Shown here piece after piece: positions 44,145 to 53,152 of a DNA stretch of 64,000 bases (positions within the stretch are counted from its first letter, which is position 1; each line of letters begins with the position of its first letter). Source of the DNA: Rhodomicrobium vannielii ATCC 17100 (GTDB lineage: Bacteria; Pseudomonadota; Alphaproteobacteria; Rhizobiales; Rhodomicrobiaceae); the NCBI RefSeq assembly GCF_000166055.1, contig NC_014664.1:2300001-2364000 (forward strand). The letters are read 5' to 3'. The notes beneath the pieces are model-generated. The model was not told where the DNA came from. It ran no database searches and saw only the letters and a list, made by a program, of their open reading frames with translations. A program made the position numbers and the translations under genes.

Positions 44145-47100
44145 TCAAGTAGCGGGCGTATGCTCCGCCAGTCGGTCGGCCGGCGCTGGCACGATGGCGG
44201 GGCTCGACACGGGCGCCACATCGCGCGGCGCCGGGCGCACATCCGCCTCGCGCGGCTCCATCGCCCGCACCGTCGCCTTGCGTTCGAGCTTGCCCCAGCC
44301 GACGACGCGGCCCTGAAGCGCCTTCACCACAGACTTCGCCACCACGTAATACATCACCTGCCGATAGCCAAAGCGCTGGAGCACAAGCCACCAGAGCAGC
44401 GAGCGGTCCTCCCGCTTTTCCAGCAGGAACGCGATCAGCGCGGCCGACAGGTCCACGGTCATGAACACGGCATAATAGGTCAGCGTGATCGTGAAGTTTT
44501 CCGAATTGAACTGTGAGCCGTGCTGCAGGTAGTCGATGCCGGTCCGCACGACTTGCACGAGGAGCAGCAGGTCCACCAGCGGCGAAATCAGCGCCAGCGC
44601 GATCTGGAACAGCCACACCTGCGGCAGCGCGATCATGCCGAGCGCGCCGTAGCGCGGGTTGAGGTTGGCGCTGCGATGCTTCCAGAGGCATTGCAGCGTG
44701 CCGAACGCCCAGCGGAAGCGCTGCTTTGCAAGGCCGCCCAGCGTATCGGGAGCTTCGGTCCACGCAAGCGCGTCGGCATCGAACAGAACCTTGTAGCCCG
44801 CGCGCTGCACGGAGATGGTCAAGTCCTGATCCTCAGCCAGTGTGTTCGACGGGAAGCCGCCGAGCCCCATGATGGCCTCGCGACGCCACGCGCCCACAGC
44901 GCCCGGCACCACAGTGATGCAGTCGAGCGTCGCGAGCGCGCGGCGTTCGAGGTTCTGCGCCGTGATGTATTCGAGCGCCTGCCAGCGCGTCAGCACGTTG
45001 ATGCGGTTGCCGACCTTCGCGTTGCCCGCTACCGCGCCGACTTTCGGATCGGCGAACCAGCGCACCAGCCGCGAGATGGTCAGCGGCTCGAACTGCGTAT
45101 CCGCATCGAGCACGACGACGATGTCGCCCGTGGCCTGCGCCAGCGCGAGATTGATGGCGCGCGCCTTGCCGCCGTTCGGCGTATGCATCAGGCTTACGCG
45201 CGGGTCGTCCGCGAACTCGCCGCGCACCACATCCGCCGTGCCATCGGTCGAGCCGTCGTCGATAACGATCACCTCAAGCTTCTGATGCGAGCTGGCGAGG
45301 ATCTGCCGGATCGAGGCGGTGATGACCTTCGCCTCGTTGAAAGCGGGGATCAGTACCGACACGGACAGGTCATCCGCATAGGGCGGATCGGCGCGCCGCT
45401 TCCTGCGCCGGTTGCCGTATGCCGCGAGCCCGCACAGCACGACGAGTCGACCGAGGCCGAGCGCGATGGCGGCGATGAACAGCGTCGTCAGCGTGTTTTG
45501 AAACAGGTTCAGCGTGTAGAACATGTAGCGATTGAAGACGGACGCGGCCTCGTCAGCGGGCACGAGCGGCATCGCCCTGTCCCTGGACCAGCCCGCCATT
45601 TCCGAGACCGTCGCGAACTCGAAACCCCGCGCGCGAAGCTCGTCTATGATGCGCGGCAAGGCCGCCACTGTGGTTGCGCGGTCGCCGCCCGAATCATGCA
45701 GAAGCACGACCTGGCCGCGCTTCTCTGGGTCAGCGTCAGTCGATTGCGCGACGATGCGCTGCACGATCTCGTCGGCCGTGGGTTTCATCCAGTCGTCGGG
45801 ATCGACCTTCAGGCCGACGGTGATGTAGCCGAGCCGTTCGGCAACTTCCAGCGGGCCGATTTCCTGCGCGGTCGAGGGTTCCGCGTCGCCGAAATAGGGA
45901 GGCCGGAACAGGCGCGTCGACCGGCCCGTCAGAGCTTCGATGAGCCGCTGCGTTGCGTTGATTTCGATGGCCGCGACGCTGTCGGAGACCTCGCCGATAT
46001 TCGGATGCGTAAAGGTGTGGTTGCCAAGGTCATGGCCTTCCGCAAGCACGCGCTGCAAGAGCTTCGGGTTGGCCGCGCCGTTTTCGCCGATAATGAAGAA
46101 CGTGGCGTGCGCGTTCTTTTCCTTCAGGATATCCAGAATCTTCGGCGTCCATTCGGGGCTTGGCCCGTCATCGAACGTGAGCGCAATCTTGCCGGGAGCG
46201 TCCCCCATACGCCGGATCACGAAGGATGCCGGCATGGCGGTGTAGTTTTCCCCGACGATGGTTGCGTTTGCTTCGTCGGTCTTGAAAGTCCGCGCGCCCG
46301 CCTTCGGATCGGCGGCAACCTGAAGAAGTTCGCCCTTGCCGATGAAGTTCACGTCCGCCGTGGGGACGATGGTTTCGAGTGAGGCGGGCGGCGGAGCGCC
46401 GTAGCTGCGCGGCAGCACCTGCCACAACGATGGGTCTTCAGACCCCAGCCGCCAGATCGCGTAACCGGCCGGGCGGTATTTGTCCGATGCACGCAGATGA
46501 TTGTAAGCCGTCACCGCATCCATGAACCAGACGCGATGCGTCTGCCCGTCTTCCATATAGGAGAAGCGCGGGTTGAGCGTGGCCGGGTCGAGATCGACCG
46601 TTGCCCGCGCGTCGCGAGCGGCGAGCATGATTTCCTGGAACGTGAGATCCTCGGCCGGGCCCTTGCTGCCCACCGTCCAGTCGTAGCCGTAATTGCCGAC
46701 CGCGACGATGGTATGCGCCGGGTCGAGGTCGCGCATGCGGAGCGCGAGGCGCGTCGAGAACCACGATTGCGACGCGATCGGACCGGGTTCGCCCTCCGCC
46801 CAATGCTCGTCATAGCCCATGAGCATCAAGTAATCGGTGAGTTTTGCATAGGCTTTGTAATTCCAGTGAGGATCGTCGAAGGGAGCCGCGACGGATACGA
46901 TGAGGCCCTTCGGCTGAAACGCGGCACGCACTTCGCCGAGAAACGCGAGATAATCCTTGTGCGCGTTGTCCGGCACCTGCTCCAGGTCGAACACGAGGCC
47001 TTGAAGCTTGTGCTCCTCAAGGAACGCAAGCATGGCGTCGATGCGGGCTTTCCGCCTTTCAGGATCGGCGAGCAGCCGACCGAGGCCCACGCCGTCCCAC

Positions 47101-47657
47101 TGCGCGCCCGAAGCGTTCTGGATCATGGCCATGATCGCCATGCTGGGCTTTTCGCGGCGGATCAGATCGAGCGCCTTGTCGTCAACCTGTTCTTTCAGCT
47201 CCATGTCGGGGCCTTGAAGAAACAGCCAGCTCGGCGCGACCCAGTCGAGGCTCTGCATGTTGGCGCGGAGCGACGCGAAGCTCGAGTCGTCCCAGTTCAC
47301 GTAATATCCGATGGTGAGAGGCTTCTCCCGCCCCTCACCCGCAACTTTCGTTGCCTTGGCCTTCGCCGCGGCGGCCGAGAAGGGATGCTGCGGGTGCCTG
47401 GTCTTCTTTTTGTCGGCCTGGGCTGCATAGGCGAGGCTGCGCGCCTGTGGCAGAAGATAGGGCGCTTTCGCGACGTCGTTCAGCACGGCGAAGCGCTGCT
47501 GCGTCTGCGTGGCCTCTGGAAACGAGCGAAAGACGAAAAGGCTTGAAAGAAAGATCACCCCCGCGATGCTGCTCACGATAGCGAGCGCCCATGCGATGCG
47601 AGAGACATGCCCCGCGCGCTTGTTCCGAGGGTCGAAGAAAACGGGATATTGTGCCAT
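44145..47657 (-). CDS. Three-domain polysaccharide protein: GH18-like / NodB deacetylase / GT2 synthase
   Basis: The 1170-residue inner-membrane protein starts MAQYPVFFDPRNKRAGHVSR and has one N-terminal membrane segment (about 20-43). A periplasmic GH18-like domain follows (about 112-420), with IGYYVNWDD and GLVFDLEQVP retaining the D-x-E of the chitinase signature; then a NodB deacetylase domain (about 489-690) with TFDDGPSPEW, HTFTHP and RPPYFGD. After a membrane segment (720-745) comes a processive GT2 domain (about 763-1000) with VIDDGSTDGT, DADTQF, AEDQDL and the Q-x-x-R-W motif QRFRW, then three or four C-terminal membrane helices. It probably makes and trims an N-acetylated exopolysaccharide, like PgaB and PgaC combined. 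The true start is the ATG at 47657; the frame is open 116 codons farther but unconserved. Confidence 0.85.
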   Translation of the reverse strand: MAQYPVFFDPRNKRAGHVSRIAWALAIVSSIAGVIFLSSLFVFRSFPEATQTQQRFAVLNDVAKAPYLLPQARSLAYAAQADKKKTRHPQHPFSAAAAKAKATKVAGEGREKPLTIGYYVNWDDSSFASLRANMQSLDWVAPSWLFLQGPDMELKEQVDDKALDLIRREKPSMAIMAMIQNASGAQWDGVGLGRLLADPERRKARIDAMLAFLEEHKLQGLVFDLEQVPDNAHKDYLAFLGEVRAAFQPKGLIVSVAAPFDDPHWNYKAYAKLTDYLMLMGYDEHWAEGEPGPIASQSWFSTRLALRMRDLDPAHTIVAVGNYGYDWTVGSKGPAEDLTFQEIMLAARDARATVDLDPATLNPRFSYMEDGQTHRVWFMDAVTAYNHLRASDKYRPAGYAIWRLGSEDPSLWQVLPRSYGAPPPASLETIVPTADVNFIGKGELLQVAADPKAGARTFKTDEANATIVGENYTAMPASFVIRRMGDAPGKIALTFDDGPSPEWTPKILDILKEKNAHATFFIIGENGAANPKLLQRVLAEGHDLGNHTFTHPNIGEVSDSVAAIEINATQRLIEALTGRSTRLFRPPYFGDAEPSTAQEIGPLEVAERLGYITVGLKVDPDDWMKPTADEIVQRIVAQSTDADPEKRGQVVLLHDSGGDRATTVAALPRIIDELRARGFEFATVSEMAGWSRDRAMPLVPADEAASVFNRYMFYTLNLFQNTLTTLFIAAIALGLGRLVVLCGLAAYGNRRRKRRADPPYADDLSVSVLIPAFNEAKVITASIRQILASSHQKLEVIVIDDGSTDGTADVVRGEFADDPRVSLMHTPNGGKARAINLALAQATGDIVVVLDADTQFEPLTISRLVRWFADPKVGAVAGNAKVGNRINVLTRWQALEYITAQNLERRALATLDCITVVPGAVGAWRREAIMGLGGFPSNTLAEDQDLTISVQRAGYKVLFDADALAWTEAPDTLGGLAKQRFRWAFGTLQCLWKHRSANLNPRYGALGMIALPQVWLFQIALALISPLVDLLLLVQVVRTGIDYLQHGSQFNSENFTITLTYYAVFMTVDLSAALIAFLLEKREDRSLLWWLVLQRFGYRQVMYYVVAKSVVKALQGRVVGWGKLERKATVRAMEPREADVRPAPRDVAPVSSPAIVPAPADRLAEHTPAT

Positions 47658-48004
47658 GAGCCTTGCGGAAAATTGCCCACCCGAGCGCGAGCTTTGTCGG
47701 GCGGAGGGAAAGCCGGACAATAGCTCCCCCTTCCTGAACGTCAGCTGTACAGAACCGGAGTAATTCGCAGAAGACCCGAGATGCCCGTGGCGCGATTTTA
47801 GCTTCGCGGTGTGGCACGTTGAGCCTCGGTCCTCGCGGGCGTACCGCAGATGTCGTATTCCACGACAAAGGACGGCCGCGCTCGATCGGCGTTTATCTTG
47901 TCGGAATCCGGGGAAATCGGACGGAATGTCATAGCATTTCCGGGAAAGCGCTGCATTTTCATGTACGGAATTATTCCGGCCTCGGATTGAAAGCAGCGAA
48001 CGCA
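47658..48004. other. Divergent region between the polysaccharide gene and the YdcF gene
   Basis: This 347-bp gap separates two divergent genes. It stays open in one minus frame but shows no domain there, and a ribosome binding site only occurs near 47657. Promoters for both directions are expected here; none is obvious. Confidence 0.5.
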
Positions 48005-48835
48005 ATGTTTTATGTTTCCAAATTGGCGTGGATGGTGCTTCAGCCCTCCAACTTCATCGCAATCCTTCTCGTGCTGGGCGTCGGGCTACTCGTCCTGCAA
48101 AGACGCGCTGTTGCGCTTCGGTTGATCGTTGCAGCGACGCTTCTTTATGTCGTCGCATTCTCGCCGCTCGCGAACTGGCTTCTTCATCCGCTCGAACATG
48201 AGGTGAAGGCGGGCACGGAACGCGATGTCGCCGGAGCAGCCGGAATTATCGTCCTCGGCGGCGGCGTTTCGGGAGCGATCCCGACCGAGGGAGGCGCCAT
48301 CCCGCTGGGACCGTCCGTCGAGCGGGTTACGGAAACCCTGCGGCTCGCATTGCGACACCCCGATCTGCCCGTCATCTTTTCGGGCGGAAGCGGCCTGATC
48401 CTGCAACTCAGCGACGCGCCCAATGAGGCGGACGCCGCGCGGCGATTCTTTGAAGGCTTCGGCATCGTAGCCCCGCGCCTCAGGCTCGAAGACCGCTCGC
48501 GCAACACGCTGGAAAACGCGACCCTGAGCGCGGCCATGCTTCAGCCGAAGCCCGATCAGCGCTGGATACTCGTGACGTCCGCGTTCCATATGCGGCGCGC
48601 GGCCGCGCTGTTCGAAGCGCAGGGATTCCGTGTAGTGCCGTGGCCGGTCGGCTATCTGACGAGTGGCACCGGCGACCTGCGGCAGCCTTTCGGGCGCGCG
48701 TCGGAGGGGCTCCATCGCATCGACATCGCTACGAAGGAATGGCTCGGGATTTTCGTGTCGTGGGCGAACGGCGATTTCGCGCCAGCCGGGCGCGCAGGAA
48801 ACCGTGTCGAGGCTTCGCGCGTTTCAGGCTCATGA
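48005..48835 (+). CDS. YdcF/ElyC-family membrane protein (DUF218)
   Basis: The 276-residue protein has two N-terminal membrane segments (about 5-30 and 36-58) and a DUF218 domain: AAGIIVLGGGVSGAIPTEGG, LPVIFSGGSGLI, the E-x-R-S-R-N-T motif in LEDRSRNTLENA, and LVTSAFHMRRAAALFEAQG. ElyC-like members act on envelope integrity, possibly on undecaprenyl-linked sugars. The ATG at 48005 fits the family; earlier codons are unconserved. Its stop overlaps the next gene in an ATGA. Confidence 0.88.
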   Translation: MFYVSKLAWMVLQPSNFIAILLVLGVGLLVLQRRAVALRLIVAATLLYVVAFSPLANWLLHPLEHEVKAGTERDVAGAAGIIVLGGGVSGAIPTEGGAIPLGPSVERVTETLRLALRHPDLPVIFSGGSGLILQLSDAPNEADAARRFFEGFGIVAPRLRLEDRSRNTLENATLSAAMLQPKPDQRWILVTSAFHMRRAAALFEAQGFRVVPWPVGYLTSGTGDLRQPFGRASEGLHRIDIATKEWLGIFVSWANGDFAPAGRAGNRVEASRVSGS

Positions 48836-49605
48836 CCACACGCAAATCCGTCATTCGCGCAGGCATCGGCGGCTGGACTTACGAGCCGTGGCGCGGCCTC
48901 TTTTATCCAAACGGGCTGCCGCAGGCGCGCGAGCTTGCGTTCGCGAGCCGCGCCGTCACCTCGATTGAGGTCAATGGCACATTCTACCGCACGCAGACGC
49001 CCGCCACTTTCGCGAAGTGGCGCGACGAAACCCCGGACGGCTTCGTGTTCTCGGTGAAGGCCCCGCGCGCCGCTGTGATGAAGCGCGTGCTCGCCGAGGC
49101 CGGGCCGTCGGTCGAGCGCTTCGCGGCAAGCGGGCTCGGCGAACTGGGCGAAAAACTCGGGCCGATCCTCTGGCAATTCGCGCCGACGAAGAAATTCGAC
49201 CCCGACGACATGGCGGCGTTTCTCGCGCTCCTGCCGCGCAAAGCGGGCGGTCGTCCGCTGCGCCACGCGCTGGAGGTTCGCCACGAGAGCTTTCGCACGC
49301 CCGCCTTCACCGATCTCGCGGCGAAGGCCGGAGCCGCCATCGTGTTCGCTGATTCGGACGACTATCCGCTGATCGAAGAGTCGACCGCCGATTTCGTTTA
49401 TATGCGGCTGATGAGGGCGCGCGCCGACGAGGAGACCGGCTACACCCCCGGTGAAATCGAGGCATGGCGCAAGCGCGCCGAAGGATGGGCGGCACGCGGG
49501 CTTGACGTGTTCGTGTATTTCATCAATGGCGCGAAGGAGCGCGCGCCCGCTGCGGCGCAGGCATTTCTTGCACCATCCATGCCGCACCAACACCAGCCGG
49601 GCTGA
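48832..49605 (+). CDS. DUF72 family protein
   Basis: The 257-residue TIM-barrel protein starts MTTRKSVIRAGIGGWTYEPW and has the DUF72 landmarks IGGWTYEPWRGLFYP, SIEVNGTFYRTQ, FSVKAPRAAV, ILWQFAPTKKFD, LEVRHESF, ADSDDYP and VYMRLMRA. The biochemical function of DUF72 is unknown; some members associate with nucleic-acid metabolism. Translation is coupled to the YdcF gene by a 4-base overlap. Confidence 0.9.
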   Translation: MTTRKSVIRAGIGGWTYEPWRGLFYPNGLPQARELAFASRAVTSIEVNGTFYRTQTPATFAKWRDETPDGFVFSVKAPRAAVMKRVLAEAGPSVERFAASGLGELGEKLGPILWQFAPTKKFDPDDMAAFLALLPRKAGGRPLRHALEVRHESFRTPAFTDLAAKAGAAIVFADSDDYPLIEESTADFVYMRLMRARADEETGYTPGEIEAWRKRAEGWAARGLDVFVYFINGAKERAPAAAQAFLAPSMPHQHQPG

Positions 49606-49966
49606 CCCTCCCGACTATCCTTCCCCGAGTGAAGAACTCAATGGGTTGATAAGTCCCTTGTTCGATATTTCTCACGCTTTGCCCATCTTCGCGTTCTTCG
49701 GCGGGCGGCGTTGCTGTTCGATTATCTGGCGGCAAGCGGACGCTAGAAATGCAACCGGGCTTTATCCAGAGCATAACTCCGCCGCATGATCCGAATCAAC
49801 ATGGCCGTCATTTGATGCGCCATCCACAAAAATATGCAGGACAATGCATAATCAGCTACACATCACGCGCGCTTATCTGTAAGAGGCGACAAGATCCTGA
49901 CGAAAAATAAACTGGTGCGACCTAGATAAATTTACTTTCGCGCCAACAGCAGAAGCCTGGGACACT
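49606..49966 (+). promoter_or_regulatory. Upstream region of the MucR-type gene
   Basis: This 361-bp gap contains no gene. From about 49790 it becomes AT-rich, with T/A-rich patches such as AAATAAACTGG and TAGATAAATTTAC (near 49905-49935) directly before the regulator gene. MucR/Ros proteins bind T-rich, loosely conserved sites and repress their own genes, so autoregulation here is plausible. Confidence 0.5.
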
Positions 49967-50458
49967 ATGGTAGACAGCAACGAAATCGAACTGACCTCAT
50001 TCACGGCGGATGTGGTGGCGGCTTATGTCGCGAACAACGTGATCAGCGCCGACAAGCTTCCGGACTTCATTGTTTCGGTCTATGGGGCCCTCAGCAAGGC
50101 CGCGACGCAGAGCGTTGAACCGGCGAAGCCGGAATTGACACCCGCGGTCCCCGTCAAGAAATCCGTGACGCAGGACTTCATCATCTGCCTTGAGGATGGC
50201 AAGAAGTTCAAATCTCTCAAGCGGCATCTCAAGACCCATTACGATCTCTCGCCCGAAGACTATCGCGAGAAATGGGGCCTGCCGCACGATTATCCGATGG
50301 TGGCGCCGGCCTACGCAGCGGCGCGCTCGAACCTCGCCAAGAGCATGGGCCTCGGACAGCGCAACGCCGCCAAGGCCAACGGAAAGGCTGCTGTGCCTGC
50401 GCCTGCCGCGAAAGCAACGACGAAGGGGCGTGGCAAGCGTTCTCCGAGCGCAGCCTGA
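49967..50458 (+). CDS. MucR/Ros family transcriptional regulator
   Basis: MucR proteins are prokaryotic zinc-finger regulators that silence surface-polysaccharide, motility and other genes in rhizobia. The 163-residue protein has the helical N-terminus (SFTADVVAAYVANNVISADK), then the zinc finger ICLEDGKKFKSLKRHLKTHY and the LSPEDYREKWGLPHDYPMVA tail. In the finger the second classical cysteine is an aspartate (D77), a known variant in which zinc is held by Cys, Asp and two His (C74, D77, H87, H91). The C-terminus is Lys/Ala-rich. The nearby polysaccharide synthase gene could be among its targets (inference only). Confidence 0.93.
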   Translation: MVDSNEIELTSFTADVVAAYVANNVISADKLPDFIVSVYGALSKAATQSVEPAKPELTPAVPVKKSVTQDFIICLEDGKKFKSLKRHLKTHYDLSPEDYREKWGLPHDYPMVAPAYAAARSNLAKSMGLGQRNAAKANGKAAVPAPAAKATTKGRGKRSPSAA

Positions 50459-50469
50459 TTATCTGGCGC

Positions 50470-50496
50470 CTGAGGCCCTTCGGTGAAGGGCCTCAG
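50470..50496 (+). terminator. Strong hairpin after the MucR-type gene
   Basis: CTGAGGCCCTTC (50470-50481) and GAAGGGCCTCAG (50485-50496) pair perfectly over 12 bp around a GGT loop, 11 bp past the stop codon. It lacks a T-run. A second looser inverted repeat (ACATTTGC / GCAAATGT) lies at 50522-50557, and may serve the facing helicase gene. Confidence 0.65.
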
Positions 50497-50645
50497 AGCC
50501 GATGGCTACGTGGCGATACGTACATTTGCATCCCCTGCAGCACCCCGGGGCAAATGTCGGGATCGCAAAGACTACCGGAGTTTTTGAATTTGGCATTTGA
50601 GCGCGCACCCGCAGCGCACGTGGCACAAATGGTCAAACTCGCTCC

Positions 50646-51863
50646 CTAGCTCGCCGATCTCGACCGAGGCCGCCTCGAACGATGGGCTTGTACCTTTGGC
50701 GGTCTCGCGACGGCAGCAACCACCTTGCTCGGAGCAGGATCGTTCACTTGCGTCAGCGAGCGTCCGAGGAAGCGCTCGATATTGCGCAGGCTGGCCCGTT
50801 CGCTCAGGTCGCAGAATGAGATAGCGATGCCATCGCTGCCTGCGCGCGCCGTTCGTCCGATCCGATGAACATAGTTTTCCGGATCATTCGGCAGCTCATA
50901 ATTGATGACGTGACTGATGCTATCCACGTCGATACCGCGCGCCAGAATATCAGTCGCCACGAGCACCCGCGCTTTCCCCTGTCGAAGGTTTTCAAGCGCC
51001 TTCTGCCGCGCGGCCTGGCTCTTGTTGCCGTGGATGGCCTCGGTCGGAACTCCACCTTGCAGAAGTCGTTCCGCGACGCGATTGGCTGAGCGCTTGGTGC
51101 GGGTGAACACGATGACGCGATCGAACTCCGGCTGATCCAGTAATCCAGCGAGCATCGTAGGCTTGTTTCCAGTCGTGACGAGGTGAACGCGTTGATCGAT
51201 GCGTTCAACGGCAACCGTTTTCGCCGGAATGGTAATGTGCACGGGATCTTTCAGGATATCTTCGGCAAGCGTCGCGATTTCCTTGGGCATCGTTGCCGAG
51301 AACAGGATCGACTGTCTCTTCCTTGGCATGACCTTCATGAGCTTGCGAACATCGCGAATGAAGCCCATGTCGAGCATCCGGTCCGCTTCGTCGATCACGA
51401 AATAGCTCGTCTGCCCGAGATCGACGGTGCCTTGCCCCAGGTGGTCCAGGAGGCGCCCCGGCGTTGCGACAAGAAAGTCGACGCCCCGGCTCAGCGCTTT
51501 CGCCTGCGGACCAATCGAGACACCGCCCATTATGACGGTGCTCGTCAGCTTGAGGTGATGGCCGTAACTCTTGAAGCTCGCGGCAATCTGAAGCCCGAGC
51601 TCGCGCGTCGGAACCAGGATAAGCGCCCGCGCGGTTCGCGGCTTGGGGCTGTCCTGCCGTTCGGAGAGGAGTTGCAGCAGGGGCAGCGCAAATGCGGCGG
51701 TCTTGCCTGTGCCGGTTTGGGCAAGGCCGAGCAAGTCACGGCCTTGGAGAAGATGGGGAATAGCCTTTTCCTGAATTGGCGTCGGCTCGACGTAGTTTTC
51801 GTCAGCGAGCGCCCGCAACAAGGGCTTTGCAAGCCCCAAAGCTTCGAAGGTCACAGAAGTCAC
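50646..51863 (-). CDS. rhlE: DEAD-box RNA helicase, RhlE type
   Basis: The ATP-dependent helicase unwinds RNA duplexes in ribosome assembly and mRNA decay, often in the cold. The 405-residue protein has the Q motif (TPIQEKAIPHLLQG), motif I AQTGTGKTAAF, Ia PTRELGLQI, Ib ATPGRLLD, II DEAD, III FSATMP, IV VIVFTRTK, V ATDILARGIDVD and VI HRIGRTARAG, then a short basic tail (RSRRPRSRSAS). I chose the GTG at 51863 (MTSVTFEALGLAKPLLRAL) because AAGGA stands six bases before it; the frame is open farther but unconserved. Confidence 0.92.
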   Translation of the reverse strand: MTSVTFEALGLAKPLLRALADENYVEPTPIQEKAIPHLLQGRDLLGLAQTGTGKTAAFALPLLQLLSERQDSPKPRTARALILVPTRELGLQIAASFKSYGHHLKLTSTVIMGGVSIGPQAKALSRGVDFLVATPGRLLDHLGQGTVDLGQTSYFVIDEADRMLDMGFIRDVRKLMKVMPRKRQSILFSATMPKEIATLAEDILKDPVHITIPAKTVAVERIDQRVHLVTTGNKPTMLAGLLDQPEFDRVIVFTRTKRSANRVAERLLQGGVPTEAIHGNKSQAARQKALENLRQGKARVLVATDILARGIDVDSISHVINYELPNDPENYVHRIGRTARAGSDGIAISFCDLSERASLRNIERFLGRSLTQVNDPAPSKVVAAVARPPKVQAHRSRRPRSRSAS

Positions 51864-52209
51864 GAGATATCCTTTAAGCCGCGCGCACCCGGTGAGAGGC
51901 ACAGCGGCAAAGAGCCTATATCCACGCGCAGCTGGACGGGGCCTGATTGTTGGAAAAGGTTGCGGCGGGTGAAGCAATAGAAATTCTATGCATCAAACTG
52001 CACGGCCGCGTTGTGACGGCACGCTGTCACCTGCCACTCGACTTGTCAATCCTTTTGGATCTGGACCGTCGGGCTGTCCCGGCCGCCCCATTGCCTCGCG
52101 CACGGGACTGCGAAAAAGCTGACCAGTCGCTTCCTTTGCTCGCGTTTGCGTCCTCGCCTCTGCTTGGGGCGATTAAAATATAACAGAGCACCTACACCAG
52201 CTCGGATCC
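51864..52209 (-). other. Gap upstream of the helicase gene
   Basis: This 346-bp stretch should hold the rhlE promoter and a long 5' leader. A small inverted repeat (GTGAC-N8-GTCAC, 52013-52030) is present; I see no gene or clear RNA fold. Confidence 0.45.
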
Positions 52210-52848
52210 TCACGCCGACTCGAACAACCCGCTCGTCGCGCCTGCCGGAGCTTTCGCCGGCTGTTGGGCGGGCTGCGCCACGCCGAAGAACGAGAAAAGT
52301 CGGCGCCTGCGGCCGTCGCGCTCCTGCTTCTCCTGTTTGCGAAGATACTGCGCGAGCGCCATGAAAGGATTGGCGACGGCGCGGTCGTCGGTTTCGCCCT
52401 TCGCGACGCGATGCAGGATAACGCCGAGCGGCCGCCGCGTGCGAACCTCCACCGCGCCCATCACCATGACGGCGATGAGCGGAAACAGTCGCCGCAGCGT
52501 CGCGGCATCGACCGGCAGCACGCGTGCGCGATTTTCGACGATCTTCTGAAGGCGCGCCTCGCGTTCGAAAAGGAAGTCGAGGACGCGCTGGCCTTCCTTC
52601 GAAACCTGCGGGTGTCCGAAAATGCGCGGATCGTCAAGGAAGCGGTCGTAGCGGCGCGAGCCGAGCAATTCGAGGATCGAAATCAACCCGTCCGGCGTCT
52701 GTGCGCGCTTCTCGATGGCCTTCGAGATCGGCGGAATGAAGTAGCGCACGGTTTGCGCCATGATCTCGTCGCTGAAGCCGAACACCTGCCCCATATTGCT
52801 GAACGCCCGCGAATTCTGAGCGCCTGCAATGATATGAAAAAGCTTCAT
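52210..52848 (-). CDS. DUF937 domain protein
   Basis: The 212-residue protein is helix-rich, as in DUF937/YidB-like proteins: MKLFHIIAGAQNSRAFSNMG, followed by ILELLGSRRYDRFLDDPRIF and RRLFPLIAVMVMGAVEVR, with a charged C-terminus. Relatives are cytoplasmic and uncharacterised. It is isolated between rhlE and an intergenic gap, on the minus strand. Confidence 0.75.
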   Translation of the reverse strand: MKLFHIIAGAQNSRAFSNMGQVFGFSDEIMAQTVRYFIPPISKAIEKRAQTPDGLISILELLGSRRYDRFLDDPRIFGHPQVSKEGQRVLDFLFEREARLQKIVENRARVLPVDAATLRRLFPLIAVMVMGAVEVRTRRPLGVILHRVAKGETDDRAVANPFMALAQYLRKQEKQERDGRRRRLFSFFGVAQPAQQPAKAPAGATSGLFESA

Positions 52849-53152
52849 GGCTCGCCTCGTACAGCCTGACCCACCCCGAGGAAACGGTCCTTCGGGCTTT
52901 CGGAAATTGCTCTACGCAGGACTGCCATCGCTCGCATCGCGGGAAGCGACGCGAATCAACGCTACTAATAAATTGTAAAGGATCGCGGCCGGTGGAGCGA
53001 AGACCGTGCAAGGATCCGTCCGTGGAGGGCGGTCTAATCGACCACATCTGTTGCAGGAAAGCCTCAATTGTGCCGACATGGGCGGGCGAGCGGTTGAGGT
53101 TTTCACCTCTCACCTGCGCGCGCCCCGTTTGATGGCGGCGTGTCCTAATCCG
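52849..53152. other. Gap between the LysR and DUF937 genes
   Basis: This 304-bp region contains no protein-coding signal. It includes CCTCAA (53064-53069) and TTGAGG (53094-53099) followed by TTTT, a possible loose terminator on the plus strand or part of a small RNA. In several rhizobia small RNAs lie near this regulator, but I see no convincing fold here. Confidence 0.4.

Noticed and set aside
52849-53152. AbcR-type small RNA next to the LysR gene
   Set aside because: Suggested only by analogy with rhizobia; no conserved anti-Shine-Dalgarno loops or strong terminator are visible.
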